From Utricularia gibba (taxonomy: Eukaryota; Streptophyta; Magnoliopsida; Lamiales; Lentibulariaceae), in the NCBI GenBank assembly GCA_002189035.1, contig NEEC01000011.1, positions 3,162,001 to 3,226,000 of the forward strand: a stretch of 64,000 nucleotides of DNA. Direction: 5' to 3'. The stretch's first letter is position 1, and each line of letters starts with the position of its first letter. The notes under the pieces are model-generated. The model was not told the origin of the DNA. It searched no databases and saw only the letters and a program-made list of their open reading frames with translations. Made by a program: the position numbers and the translations under genes. This document shows positions 42,381-57,754 of the stretch, piece by piece.

Positions 42381-44899
42381 GATTCGGCCCAGAAGACGGT
42401 AGATTCAGCCGGACAAAGCCTTCATAGAGAAGGAAAGAAAAGCGGATGCGTTGAGGGGTTGGTTCAGAATTTGTTTTCAATGGGGGAGAAGGAAGCTTGG
42501 CGTTGTTGCCGTCATTCATTATAAGCACAGAAAAACTAAAAAGAAGGGGTTTAATGGGAATGCATTAATCTCCAATTAATGACTTTCTTTCCATATTTTC
42601 ATAAAGGTTTTCAAACAATTCATTTATTTTATAATTCGATTATTCATCATTAAATAATTAATACCTTTTTATTTTCTTCGGTATTAAATATTTTAAAAAA
42701 TAATACAACGTAAACTACCAAATATTTTCAAATTATTATCTGTTTCAATTACACAATCCTTTTATATTCTCTATTTTCAGGAAAATCTCTATTTATTTTA
42801 AGCATGTACCTTCCTATTGGAAACCAGTGTAAAATATCCTAGTGTTTCTAGTTATAATGTTTAGAATAAACTAAAAAAATCATTTAATTAAAAAAACCAA
42901 CTAATATATATGATTATTTTAAAATGGCATATGTATTAAAAATATGCATGATTGATGTCGAATATAATAATATAATATTATCATCATTTATTAATCGTGT
43001 TTAAATTAGAATAAACTCAAATTCAATGAATTAAATCTGTTTTAAATAATAATTTTTGAATATAATTAAAATTATTAAGTCCTTTTTCATTCATCCTATT
43101 TTTGGAACGGGATTGAGAATTTACCATCTAACCACTCCTCCAAAAGAAAAGCAGAAAAGTTTTTTTTAATAGATATTTCTAATTTCGGGAGGGGCGAAAA
43201 GGACATTTAATAGAAGAAGAACAGTACGACAAACGGCCACGTCTCGTGTGCGCCCCACATCTGAAGCTATTCGGTTTCCAGAGGTTGGGCTGCGCCGTCG
43301 GATGGACGGTCCAGATTTCGCGGCTTCACGTGGCACACGCTTTCGCAGCGGAGGATAATCGGGTGTGGTTAGAACTAATTCATACCAACTTACCCCTCTG
43401 GGTTGCATCGTCTTCTACAGGGGTGACGTGACCTGCAATGCAGCACGCACAGCATGGTCCCCTGGGGATAGCATTAGGCGCCGCATGGCGTTTGTCGTGA
43501 TTCCTTTGGCTGTAGCTTCTTAATTCTGGGATTCAAGTAGACCCTTTTCGATTTCATTGCTTGTTATTGGTGGATTAGAGGCAGCTCTGGTCGCCTGCGG
43601 CCTAACTGCTGCTATGGGCACCTCTCGTCAGAAAGATGACGTGGTGGGTGCTGCTGCTATGCTTCTTCCGGTGGAAGTTATCTGCCGTGCTCACCTGTGG
43701 AGTGAAGACAAGGAGGGGAGGCTGTGAACCAGACACACACCATTAGAATAAACATGTATATTTACAAAGCGGGGGCTCTTCTGCAAACCTGGATTCATGA
43801 ACGGAGAAGTGGGAGGCATTCAGCGTCTAAGATTCTTGCCTGAAAATGGAGGGGGGTTGCAGGGACACTAAGAATGAGATCGAAATGCAGAGGGAGCTTC
43901 CGGGGGCTTGGGGAAAAGGATCATCCATGATGTCAAGAAGGGGAATCCGAGTAAATCATCCATCATCAGCTGATTGACATGAAAACAACAAACACAAACC
44001 ATGGTTTTTTCAGAAGCAGCATGAACTGAGAGAATAGTTGCCGGAAACGTAATACGCCGCAATGGAAATTGAACATGACTGAGCGAGGTAGAGTTACGGC
44101 ACAGCAACAGCAAAGACCCACAACACAAACGGTGATATGCATTCAATGATCGAACAAACAGCATCACTTTCGGCGAACCATAAAACTAACCTGCACAGTG
44201 ATTCTTTTTTTAGTTGTAGACTGCTTTACCAAGAACGAGGTTCCTTAAATATCGTCCTCCCCTGCCGCCGCCTCTCTTCATCGCCCTCCATCCAAAGCCT
44301 CCCAGACTCGCTTCTGCCGCTCCATCCCTCAACCGCCTCTAAATCCGCCGCCATCACCATGACCTGTTACAAATAGGAATCAATTATCGGTGTTCTTGGA
44401 AAACCATTCTTCTAGGTTGGAAAATCAATGCAGCTTCAAATCTTCCGATGGTATTATTGCAACCATCAAGCTAGGGTTTATGCAACAGAGTAAATTTCTT
44501 GGAAGCCCAAATGCTTCAAGCCTGCTATCAACCCCAATTCAAAAGCCCACTCCATGAGTGGCCCTGATTTTACTGATTCAGCAGGATTATTTTTCCATAC
44601 CGTGGAGACTGCAGTGAAGATGGCCGGCTCGGGAGGACCGGTGGTCAAATTTTCCAGCACCCGCCCAGTTTCTGGAAGCGTCAATTATGCGAGAGGATTT
44701 CAACGTTCCAATTCAAACCATGCTGCTGGTTTCGCCGATCGGCGAAGTCAGTGTGGGCGACACATGAAGCGAAATGTCGACGGAAGCGTGCGACGACGCG
44801 TTATGCGTACTATATATACATATGTGCCTATATTCGGTAACCACGACTGCTCATAAGAAAAAAAGAAATTTTATAATTCTGGTTTGAGGAAAAATAGCG
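42381..44899. promoter_or_regulatory. Divergent region, SCL8-like / AAE3
   Basis: About 42540-43130 is AT-rich DNA upstream of the SCL8-like gene. About 43200-43720 is GC-richer and has a CACGTGGCACACG motif near 43327, but no credible protein. About 44220-44860 should hold the AAE3 promoter and leader. Short open frames (for example 44554-44856) show no conserved character. Confidence 0.35.
44811..44818 (+). promoter_or_regulatory. TATA box of AAE3
   Basis: TATATATA lies about 85 bp upstream of the AAE3 start codon. Confidence 0.5.
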
Positions 44900-46779
44900 A
44901 TGGCGGTTTCCACCCTCACGGGATTGTTGAATCACGTCGCCCAAGTCTATGGTTCACGCCGAGCGATCGCCGTTTCGGGGAAATTCGATGTTACGCATTC
45001 GCGGTTAAGTCGACTCGTTGATGGTGCCGCGGCGCAGCTTTTCGAAGCCGGCGTTAGGCCTGGGGATGTTGTCGCCCTCGCCTTTCCGAATACTGTTGAG
45101 GTATTACATTAAGTCTCCTCGGATTTACGTCAAATCTGGTTCCAAATGTTTCATTCTCTTAGCTGGTGGATTTGCATGGCGGAATTCGGAATCTGTGAAA
45201 CATGCCATTTTGAGCGCAACGATCATGTATCATTTATTCAATCGTGGCAATTTTTTTTTTTTTTTTTTTTGCAGTTTGTGGTGATGTTTTTAGCGGTGGT
45301 ACGCCTCCGCGCAACGGCGGCGCCGCTCAACGCTGCCTACACAACCGATGAATTCGAGTTCTATCTCGCGGATTCTGGATCCAAATTTCTGATAGTATCA
45401 AAAGAAGGAAACTCAGCGGCCGAATCAGCAGCCGTGAAGGTCAACATTCCTCGTCTCTCTGCCTCACTTCCGGAAGCTGATTCGGAGATCATTCTTTCCC
45501 CCGTGGTGTCCAATGTTGACACTGCTTCAATTGATGGAATCATCAACGATCCATCAGATGTCGCTCTCTTTCTCCACACTTCCGGGACTACGAGCCGGCC
45601 TAAGGGGTGCCCCTCACTCAACAAAACTTGTTCTCATCGGTGCAGAACATAAAATCTGTGTACAAATTGACGGAGCTGGACTCAACCGTGATCGTCTTGC
45701 CTCTGTTCCACGTGCATGGTCTGGTTGCAGGGCTGTTGAGTTCACTAGCTGCAGGGGCCGCTGTTGCTCTCCCTGCGGCCGGGAGATTCTCAGCCTCAAC
45801 CTTTTGGTCAGATATGAACAGATACAACGCCACATGGTATACAGCGGTTCCCACCATTCATCAGATCATCCTTGAACGCCATCATAGCATCCCGGAGCCT
45901 GTATATCCCAAGCTCCGGTTTATTCGTAGCTGCAGCGCATCTCTAGCACCTGCAGTTCTAGCTCGGTTGGAAGAGGCATTTGGGTCTCCTGTTCTTGAAG
46001 CCTATGCCATGACTGAAGCTTCCCATTTGATGTCATCCAATCCATTGCCTGGAGAAGGCCCCCATAAGCCAGGATCTGTGGGTAAACCTGTTGGTCAGGA
46101 GATGGCCATTTTGGACGAAAATGGCGCTGTCCAGGAAGCTGATGTCAACGGAGAAGTATGTATCAGGGGCCCAAATGTTACAAACGGGTATAAGAACAAC
46201 TTGGAGGCCAATAATTCAGCTTTTCAGTTCGGATGGTTCCATACAGGCGACTTGGGGTACTTCGATTCCGATGGATATTTGCATCTCGTGGGAAGAATCA
46301 AGGAACTGATCAACCGTGGAGGTAAAAATGCCATGTTTCTTTCCCTTTCCGCCCTAAACATCAACGCCATGATTTTGTTCCAAACAAAATAACCATTGCT
46401 TTCTTGTGCAGGTGAAAAGATATCGCCAATTGAAGTCGACGCTGTCCTTCTTTCTCACCCCGACGTCGCTCAGGCTGTTGCTTTTGGCGTACCCGATGAC
46501 AAGTACGGAGAAGAGGTGAGGAATCTGTTTGTTTTTTTGCTTCCTCATCGTTCCATAACAAAACTACTGCTCCAGATAAACTGCGCTGTAATCCCGAGGG
46601 AAGGATCAAATCTTCAGGAGATGGAGATCTTCAGGTTCTGCAAGAAGAACCTCGCGGCTTTCAAGGTCCCCAAGAAAGTGTTCCTCACAGGTTCGGTTCC
46701 CAGAACCGCCACCGGAAAAATTCAACGCCGAAGTGTTGCAGAACACTTCATCAAACAGCACCAAATGCCCGTCCACTAA
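44900..46779 (+). CDS. AAE3: Oxalyl-CoA synthetase AAE3 (acyl-activating enzyme)
   Basis: Four exons (44900-45100, 45275-46321, 46412-46515, 46576-46779) give 518 residues after restoring one base in GGGG at 45604-45607. That base recovers the AMP-binding motif HTSGTTSRPKGVP, which otherwise breaks in the middle. The protein follows Arabidopsis AAE3 closely throughout: SGKFDVTHSRL, LPLFHVHGL, YAMTEASHLMSSNPLP, GWFHTGDLGYFD, VGRIKELINRGGEKISP and TGKIQRR. AAE3 activates oxalate to oxalyl-CoA, the first step of CoA-dependent oxalate breakdown, and protects against oxalate-secreting fungi. The first intron ends in a 20-base T run before its acceptor. No peroxisomal SKL-type signal ends the protein (QMPVH). 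Confidence 0.95.
45251..45270. repeat. T20 homopolymer in AAE3 intron 1
   Basis: Twenty T residues serve as the polypyrimidine tract just before the acceptor of AAE3 intron 1. The length is likely unstable in reads and among individuals. Confidence 0.9.
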
Positions 46780-47099
46780 TATTTTAATTTAATTTTTTTA
46801 CTTTTAAATTTAATTTTTAAAAATATTCATTCAACTAGTTATTCTTTAAACCGATTCTAGAACAAACATGACTCTCTCGTAAACATGTCACAAACAGTAC
46901 GGAATAATTCTTGATTTACTTATATTGAAAAAAGGTAAACAAACCTAACCGATTCACCCGACACCCACCATCCACATCATGGGTTTCGATTAACAATAGC
47001 CTATTACGACACCGTTCCACCAGAAGACAGTCAAATAACAAAGCACGCAAATGGTTGTCGTCCCCGGGCAAGAGGGGAACGTCGCAGCAAACAGACTCT
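46780..47099. other. Convergent 3' region, AAE3 / beta-tubulin
   Basis: This stretch holds the 3' flanks of two convergent genes. Nothing else was recognised. Confidence 0.35.
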
Positions 47100-48827
<1,728 letters not shown>

Positions 48828-49273
48828 TTTCCTTTTCTTTCTCAAACTTGCGCCGGAGAGAGCAGAAGAACAGAAGCTTGAACGTTACACAAAAGCGGTA
48901 GGGTTTCTTTCCAGCTAATCCTCTGGGTTGATTTATACTGAGCCAGTGCAATTTGAAATTTGAATTCCATTTCATGAAGGCTCAACATCGTGGGCCCCGC
49001 TCGGCACGTGACCACAGCTGTGGACGCACGTGGGGTAGCTGGCCCACACAATTAACGGTACCTTAAATTGCCATTGACTGGATTTTGTGTTGGGCTTGTG
49101 ACACAGGCTCGATTGCATAGTAAGCCCAATAGTTGTAAATGGGCTCGGAGCAGGCCCATGTTAGGTGCCATGTCATTCTCCAATTGTTGAAATTTTAAAA
49201 AGGAGAAGGTTTCAGTACAAGTCCAAGGCTGTGCTAGAGCTTCCTTCTCGCCTTTCTCCTCCTCCATTCCCAC
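48828..49273. promoter_or_regulatory. Divergent promoter, beta-tubulin / HMA-like gene
   Basis: A 446-bp stretch lies between divergent start codons. Several CACGTG-like cores occur near 49006-49033. The two 5' leaders and promoters must lie here. Confidence 0.4.
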
Positions 49274-49788
49274 ATGGCGCAGGTACCCATCTTTCAGTTT
49301 CAGATAGATAAGGAAAGGCATCCAATGATTTCTTGTTTCTGCAGAAGGTGGTGATCAAGATTCTTAGCATGAGCGATGAGAAATCTAAGCAGAAATCCAT
49401 CGAAGCCGTGGCTGATATTCTTGGTAACTTCCTCTTGTTGAAGATTGAATGATTCTTATATCGAAAAGGGTTGATGGGTTGCTTTCGTCGTGTACATTCG
49501 GACTGAGTAGGGTCATGGTTTCTGAATTCAGGGGTCGATTCAATCTCCGTGGATATGAGCAATCACAAGCTGACTGTGATCGGGGAGATGGACGCGGTGG
49601 CGGTGGTGAAGAAGCTGAAGAAAATCGGGAAAGTCGATATTTTATCGATCGGACCCGCGAAGGAGGAGAAGAAGGAGGAGAAAAAGGAGGAGGGGAAGAA
49701 AGAGGAGAAGAAAGAAGAGAAGAAGGAGGAGAAGAAAGAAGAGAAAAAGGAGGAACACAAGGAAGAGAAGAAAGCACAAGGAAAGTAA
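49274..49788 (+). CDS. HMA-fold small protein without the metal-binding cysteines
   Basis: Three exons (49274-49282, 49345-49423, 49532-49788) give 114 residues. The first coding exon holds only Met-Ala-Gln, a common layout in plant HMA proteins. Residues 4-70 have the beta-alpha-beta pattern of a heavy-metal-associated domain (KVVIKILSM..., [37 protein letters not shown]). The metal-binding CxxC is absent: the loop reads [10 protein letters not shown]. The rest is a Lys/Glu repeat tail of about 40 residues and no isoprenylation CaaX box. Such HMA-like (HPP) proteins are known as effector targets and as decoys built into some cereal NLRs. A role in metal binding is unlikely here; function is unassigned. 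Confidence 0.85.
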
Positions 49789-51162
49789 AGAAGTTTATCT
49801 GTCTATTCACTAGATGGATGACACAGAGATCACACAGCTTCTGTAATCTATAAGAAGAATACGTATTTGGAAAGAAGAGCCCTATAAACCCTTTCGGACT
49901 CCAGACAACCATCACGAATCACGTCACTGACCAAAGGGGAGATTTCAGAAGTGTCATAATTTACCAAGTGCATTAGCCTCGCCCTGAACTCTGTTATGTG
50001 ATCCATGACCTTCGCCGTTTCGATCGTTCGGCGTCTGATGCAGGAAAAAGCACAGAACTTGCCACATATAAAAAAGGTGGGATCGAATGCTACCTGTTGG
50101 ACAAGATCCAGAATGATCGACAAGGTATCTTGTTGGTCAATGGGAACAACACTCATTGTCCACTGAGCTTGATCAATCGTCGAGAGCAGTAGCATAACTG
50201 CACCAGATTCCATTATAAACTTCTGAGATAAGTGAAGACGAATGCGCGGTATCCATTGAAGATAATGGGAATTGAGATCACCATCTACAAGACTGACGAT
50301 GTTTGGCATTCAGATAGAACACGCTCATTTCCTAAGTAAATGCGCAAACATCCGATTCGTTGTTAAAGGGCAGATCTTGAAAACAGCAAGGAGATCTTGA
50401 AATAAAGGCCGTTGATGTTGTTCAATTGAAAGCACATGCACACTGAAAGGGGGGCTTTTAGATTCTTCACATGATGGGGGTTCAGGGAATTGCAGTTGGC
50501 GTGAAAGCAACTGCCGGAGTTTCTAGCTCCGGTGAACCGATTAAGTAGCAACTGTAAAGCAATGATTTTGCTTAAACCGCATCACTCTCAACAGCATGAC
50601 TAAAGACAAACCGCATCTTTATCAATATTGCCTTTGCAATCTTCTCAAGAAAATGAAAGGAAAATTCTTGCGTCTGTAGTCTGCTACTCAGTGAAACCTG
50701 GAGCGACATCAAAAAGAAAAACCGCATACTCGCGCAGCAGTTTTCCCCTGTGAGTAGCTTTCCCGCGCCCGTGCCCCGCAATTAGCCCCTGAATTCCGAT
50801 TTCGTATTCGAATCAGAAGTGGGAAGATCGGCATCCTCCTCATCATTTACACAAGAAGCAGTAGTAGTTCGCTCGGAATCTTCAATTTTTTGTTTTTTTG
50901 GCTGAATCGATTTATCCCTCACCCTTTTTTATTTTGTTGATGAATCTGGTTATCGTTTCGCCATGATCCTTCGTTCAGATGATTCCTCTGTATTTTGCAA
51001 ACAGGGTTGTGTATATTATATTCCACAGAATAGGGGTGATCCACTTGTCACCTAAAATGCAGCCGTTAGTTCTGACAGCGGGAACATTAGAATGCACTCC
51101 ACAGAGCAAACTTGACATGAGTGAATCCAGAATATGGTGTATTTAATCAGTGTTATAAGTTT
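49789..51162. other. Unresolved region with a possible minus-strand gene
   Basis: The minus-strand frame 50309-49848 stays open for 153 residues. It contains segments that look like two exons around an intron: AVMLLLSTIDQAQWTMSVVP..., ending at a CAG|GTAGCA donor, and, after a TTTTTCCTGCATCAG acceptor near 50040, a helical block AKVMDHITEFRARLMHLVNY ending near 49848. Further open stretches lie upstream to about 50780. I do not recognise the family, and the start is not clear. It may be the 3' exons of a helical-repeat protein or a decayed copy. Confidence 0.3.
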
Positions 51163-54100
51163 CTAGTTTTTCTTGGCACCCTTCAGATTTCGAAGGCTCA
51201 TTACAAGCTGTTGTCTTTCACCTTCTACCTCAGCAAACCTAAGACTTATTTCTGAGTACCTTTCCCGCATCTCCTTCAGTTCTTGTTCCATTCTTCTGTT
51301 TTTGTCTTTCAGTGATTCCACTTCGCTTAACGAAATGGAATTGTTAGTACCATCACCATTGTGGCCGCAGGTCTCTCGTGCAGGAAGATCTTTTGAGTTC
51401 GTGAATGCAGTAGTAGGGCATTCTCCGGGCAGATCGAGTTGCTTACGCTTCTGTATAGAATACATGAAACATGTGAATGAGTTCAATAAATTGGAGGTTG
51501 AAAAGTGATTCCTTTTTTTATGAGCAATGAATAGCTTACCTGCTCTTTCTTGCATAAGTCACCTTGTAGTTTAGAAACCTCCTTCTTCAGGCTTTCCTTC
51601 TCAGATTTGAGATCGAGCAGTTGATTCTTCACCTCATTGTTCTTAAGCCGTAGTTTCCTGACTTCCAGATGCAGGTTTTCTTCCTTGGCCTTCTTCTGGT
51701 CGAGTTGAAACCTCATAGAAGCATTATCTTCAGTCAATTTACCTGCTTCTTTCCTGACTGAAGTTAGCTGCCTCTCTAGATCTTCTTTTTCCATCTTCAG
51801 CATCTGTAGCATCTCCATTTCCCATTTTGTTTCTACAGATTCATTGCCACGAGTAGGTCCTTCTGCTACTGAAAGCTCCTTGTTGCTTCCTGTGGTCTCA
51901 TCATGATTTACTTCATGCTGGCGTCTTAAAATTTGAAGCTCCTTTTCTGCTTCGTGGAGATGATGCTCAAGTATTTCATTTTCCTTCCGCAGATTGCTAG
52001 TTTCTGCGTTTGCTTGCTCTGTTGATTTCTCATATTCTTCAAATCTCTTTAAGTTTTCAGCATCAAGCTCCTGGAATTCTTCTTTGAGTCTCTGGATCAT
52101 ATCTGCGTTACTGGACCTTGTCCTTCTTAAGGCTTCCTCGGCTCTCACAGCCCTCTTTTCCAACTCCGCATTTGCCGAGTTCAGTGTCTCCAGATCTTGT
52201 TCTGCAAGTTCTTCTTGCCTTTTCAGTTCTTCCTGCAGACTATCCACCTGAACCTCAAGTTTGTTGATCATATTTAAGGATTCGGTATACTGAAACACCT
52301 GCCTTTCACTCTCTTCTTCAAGATCTGCTACTCGTGTCTTGAGATGGCTCACCTCTGAAGACAGTTCCTTGCAGGATTTTTCAATTTCCACTTTTTCTCT
52401 TTCCGCTCGCTCTAACTTGAAGTACAGTTCCTTGTTTTCTGTTTCCAAGCTTTCGTAATCCTCTGTGAGGTTCTCTGCCTCCATAAGAATATTAGCTTTC
52501 TCCTTCTTAAGAAGTTCTATTTCCGCCTTGAGCTTCTCCACGTTCTTCAAAACTTCTCCCTCTGCATCTCTGCCATACTTTTCCACGTCTCTGGATATTC
52601 TACTGTCTTCCTGCCGATCAAATTTCTTACTCAATGGTGCTGTATCCTTGGATCCAATTTGCACTGCCTTGATCTTGTTTGAAAGCTCAGATACTTCTGT
52701 TTCTTTCAGATCCAACTTCCTGGTAAGATCCTTCATTGCAAGAACATACTCAGAGTTTGAGTCTTCAATCTCCTGTAATTGTGATTTCAACCTCTTATTC
52801 GACAGCTTTTGATTTTGAAGCTCGCGCTTGGTATTCTCCAGTGTAGCTTTGATATCATCATTTTCCTGTTTCCTCCCAGAAACCATCTCATCCTCCCATG
52901 CTCTTGAAGATCTGAGGCGTTCACATTCAACCTCAAGGGCACCCTTTTCTTCCTTCAGGCCAATTACTTGCATGGCTAGTTGCTCTACGTTCCTCGTTTC
53001 CTTTATAAGTTGCTTTCGGAGAGACTGCATCTCTAAATCAGAAACTTCCAGCTTTCTCTCCAGCATCTTAACTTCATATCTCAGTGAATTTCCTTTCACC
53101 CCATTCCTTGTTTCTGAAGTACTGGTTTCGGATTCGGCATCATCCAAGCTCTCGTTCCGATCGTCGAGAACAGGCGTTTCTGCACTTAGCTCATCACTCT
53201 ACATAACAAGAAGCAGTATTCTGATCATGGATCATGGATGCATACTCATTGCACTACGTTTGAATGGGAGCAAATTGCTGGAGACCTTACTTCAGGTGAC
53301 ATTGGATACTTTTGTCCAACGCCTTGAGTGTCTCTCCCGGAGTCCAGATTCTGATAGCATGATTCATCCTCCCTTGTTGTTTCACAAACATCATCGTGCC
53401 TGCAATTTCACCATTGAAGGAAATATACATGTTCATCATCTCCGAATTGAAGCTTCTCTGTAATGACAGAAAGATCATATAAAAACCCCACCTTGACTCA
53501 GAGCCTTCTCCATTCATCCTCTGTACAGTGACCTAACAACAGTAACCACCATCAGCAAGGCCAAGTTTTGCAGCTTGGCCTAATGATATACAAGCAGACA
53601 GAAAGAACTAACATGTAGTATGGTGCCAGATTTGGAGGTCTGAAGAGGAAGACTCAAGTGAAGTGGTTTCATGGCATTCACAAGGTCTGCAAAATCAACT
53701 GACACTTCTCCCAAAAATCCAGACTTTGATGAGCCCTGTGAATGCAAGCAAAGTTTTGCTGTTATGGGATCTGTTCTCATCAAATGTAACTCATAGCGTT
53801 GATGAATGGCGACTTACTGTTGAAACAACAACGTAGTAGAACTTCTCCCTGATACGCCCTGTTTTGATCTCCTTCACCAGTTTTACAGATTCATACACAG
53901 GCTTCTCCCATGTACAAGTTCCTTCCAGGATCGGTGCCTTGGGCAATCTCGTTGTGGGCTTCCCGTCATCTACTGGGACAAGAGAAATCATGAGCTTTTT
54001 CGCCTTCAGCTGCGGTACCTGAGTCAAGGAATCGAATCACGTGTAAGAATTCCGCATCCAAAACATTCCTGATCTTCTCGGACTGTTCAAGGTTTAATCG

Positions 54101-54310
54101 TTCATCATGAAATGACAAGAGCAAAAAAAATCAGTTTCGAAACGCATTAGCGACCATTTCTTCAGATTTGAACTCAACCCTAGAAACCACCATCATCTCT
54201 AAAATCGGCAAACTCTAGTTCCCGTTGCCAACGCACAAAAAAAGTACCTGGGTAGCATGAAACTGCATTTTGAATACAGCTTTGATCTTCTTCTCGCTTC
54301 TTCTGAACAT
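51163..54310 (-). CDS. NT-C2 domain protein with long coiled coil (EEIG1/EHBP1 N-terminal type)
   Basis: Seven exons on the minus strand. The first five are 54248-54310, 53818-54018, 53613-53735, 53492-53532 and one starting at about 53455; a large exon of about 1.6 kb from about 53183 to 51541 and a last exon from about 51452 to 51163 follow. The N-terminus (MFRRSEKKIKAVFKMQFHATQ, PQLKAKKLMISLVPVDDGK, GTCTWEKPVYESVKLV, FYYVVVSTGSSKSGFLGEV) is the NT-type C2 domain, a lipid- or protein-binding fold. It is followed by about 600 residues of coiled coil rich in Glu, Lys and Leu. Plant members are poorly characterised; some link membranes to cytoskeleton or organelle positioning. The junctions near 53456 and 53185 need unusual AGAG acceptors to hold phase, so those two borders are approximate. 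Confidence 0.85.
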
Positions 54311-55255
54311 TTTTCCCTCCTTGAATACACAGGAAAGTCTGTGCGGGACTGGAATCGGATCTGGAGTCCTTTATTGCTATTCCAGTGGTAGGTGAATGAA
54401 TGAATGGGCATCAATTAAAAATCTGAATTAACTTATCCGCCTGTTCAATCAAAGAACAGGATACAAGTTGCAGTCGCCACATCGCACCTCCGGAAGACAT
54501 CTTGCCACAGGTTGCAGAGTGAAAGCTCCGTCTTTTCCACGTCGAGCTTGGACGACTCGTCGACCCATCTGCAAACAAGTGAAACCCAGTTACCAGAAAG
54601 CTCGTTGGTCGAACGCAATCGTCTTCCCAACGGAGGGAGGTACTCCAGAGTTGGTATACTAAAAAGAAAACAACCCAAGCACTTTATTCTGCCTTGTGTC
54701 GGTGGGATTTGACGCTGGTTGCCACTCCACTCTCTTTTGAGTAGCATCTTGGAGCTGTCTGTCCGGTGATTAGTTAAGGAAGATTATTAAGCCATGATTA
54801 GGTTTAGGAAGCAATAATCATCCCCCACGGCGCGCGCCCCCAATTGTATTGAATGCTTCCATAAATGCTCTGGGCCATCTTGGCTCCTTGATCCTTGACT
54901 ACACAGAAAGTGAACATTTCAGAAGGAATGCAGCAGAAGAGAGACAGGGCGCAGCCCAAAGGTACATCTTGGATGCTTCTGATGATCTGATTCTTCGAAT
55001 TGAATTCAATATAACTCTATATTAAACTCATGATCTTAAAATATTGATAGTGATGAAGACTTGCAGCAAAGTATTTATTATAAGTTCAATTCAATAGCAA
55101 GAGACAAAGCTAACGCTATCAGAAGGCATGGTAGATAATGAATGCAACCTACGGCTACCTAAGCCTCACTCAATAGTCGCACTAGCAAAACTTATTATGG
55201 CATCAAGACGCGCGAGATTCCGCGTCAGCTCAGTATTCCATCTGGGATCTGTAGT
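54311..55255. other. Leader of NT-C2 gene and spacer to CFIm25
   Basis: About 54311-54770 probably holds the leader of the NT-C2 gene. About 54780-55255 separates it from the CFIm25 stop codon on the same strand. No coding region is supported. Confidence 0.35.
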
Positions 55256-56519
<1,264 letters not shown>

Positions 56520-57057
56520 CCTGCCCTTTCCAGTTCTCCAACTCTACTGCCTGATGAAACCCGCTTTGCCGCCGAAGATCAGAACTCAAATGGGCTGGAC
56601 AAGATTTTCAAATCTGAAGTATAATTCTTTAATTCTATTTTACCCTGTTACTTTTTATATAATGTATTTGGGCCATGGGCCTATTAATCAACCGCTAGAA
56701 AGGGGCTTACCCGCAACTCATCAGGCCCCAACAAGCCTGGCCTGCAAAAAATAACCTTCTCGCCATTGGAAGAAATAATATCATATTCGAAAATTAAAAT
56801 GATATGGTTGAATATATAATAAATTATGTATCATTAGTAATTGATTGTATTTACATTTTTTAAAATATAATTCATATTTATTACATATTTCAAGTTCACA
56901 TATATGTTTATCCAATCTATCAAATTTATAATTTTAATATGTTATCATATCATTTATCTTGGACCACGATTTGGGCATCTTAGATGGGTTTCAAGGTGGC
57001 ATGAGTTATGATTAAAAAAAAGTATTCACCATATAAAAGAAAAGTAAGTTCAACTTG

Positions 57058-57060
<3 letters not shown>

Positions 57061-57090
<30 letters not shown>
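57061..57090. repeat. (AT)15 microsatellite
   Basis: Thirty bases of perfect AT repeat lie in AT-rich intergenic DNA. Confidence 0.95.
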
Positions 57091-57093
<3 letters not shown>

Positions 57094-57671
57094 ACGATTT
57101 ATTTTCTTTTTACATAATATTATACGTTTTGAACACTCAATTTATATTTTCTTTTTTCAAAGAAATGACTTAATCAATTTAAGATTTGACTAAACTTACA
57201 CTACCTTTCCTGGGTCGAGGCATTTTAAATAATCTCACATTTATTATTTTGTTAGACTCCAAATAACCCATGGAATCTTTAAATTCAACCGTCACCATTC
57301 GATCAAGATCAATTGAAAAAGAAGGAAAATTGAGTGGTTGTTGCGGTGTTGTTGTGAAATGGGTATTTAATGATTCATTGATGCTAATAATGTCGCCTAC
57401 TGCCGGAATCGAACAAGTATCGTTAGGGAGGCTCGGCTGGGCTCGGCACCCTGAACTCGTTTGTTTTCCATTTAACGCCATTGAATGAAATAGTGGTTGT
57501 TGGAAAAGACAGTAACCGGGAGGGCGTTAAATGGTGCAGCATTTGATAGGCTGTCGAGAAGAGGACATGTTGGCGAGATTCCCGGTGAGTTCTTGCCCTG
57601 AAATCTTTAGATGACCGACGCCACGCCCTCTCTTATTGTTCAACTGTAACTGCACTAACATACAACACTGC

Positions 57672-57698
57672 GGCTGTGGCTGTGGCTGTGGCTGTGGC
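57672..57698. repeat. (GGCTGT)n short tandem repeat
   Basis: About four units of GGCTGT lie upstream of the HOTHEAD-like start codon, in the probable promoter or leader. Confidence 0.85.
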
Positions 57699-57754
57699 CC
57701 TGAAAAGAATCATGTCTTCCCGAGGTATCCGCGCCTCCTCTCTCTCCATTATAA

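Larger units (their letters stand above)
56520..57754. other. Spacer between CFIm25 and HOTHEAD-like gene
   Basis: The CFIm25 leader lies at about 56520-56620. About 56780-57180 is AT-rich and includes an (AT)n run. A minus-strand open frame (57179-57481, 100 codons) has no recognisable features. The HOTHEAD-like promoter should lie at about 57500-57754, which contains a GGCTGT repeat. Confidence 0.4.

Noticed and set aside
42381-42528. N-terminal extension of the GRAS protein in the longer open frame
   Set aside because: It is in a different frame from the SCL8-type start at 42380 and arises from the missing base at 42295-42299.
44554-44856. 100-codon plus-strand open frame before AAE3
   Set aside because: It overlaps the AAE3 TATA box and promoter and has no protein features.
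54445-54747. 100-codon minus-strand open frame upstream of the NT-C2 gene
   Set aside because: Composition and sequence show no conserved character; it overlaps the expected 5' leader.
57179-57481. 100-codon minus-strand open frame near the HOTHEAD-like gene
   Set aside because: No domain, no splice context, and it lies next to AT-rich spacer; too little to call a gene.
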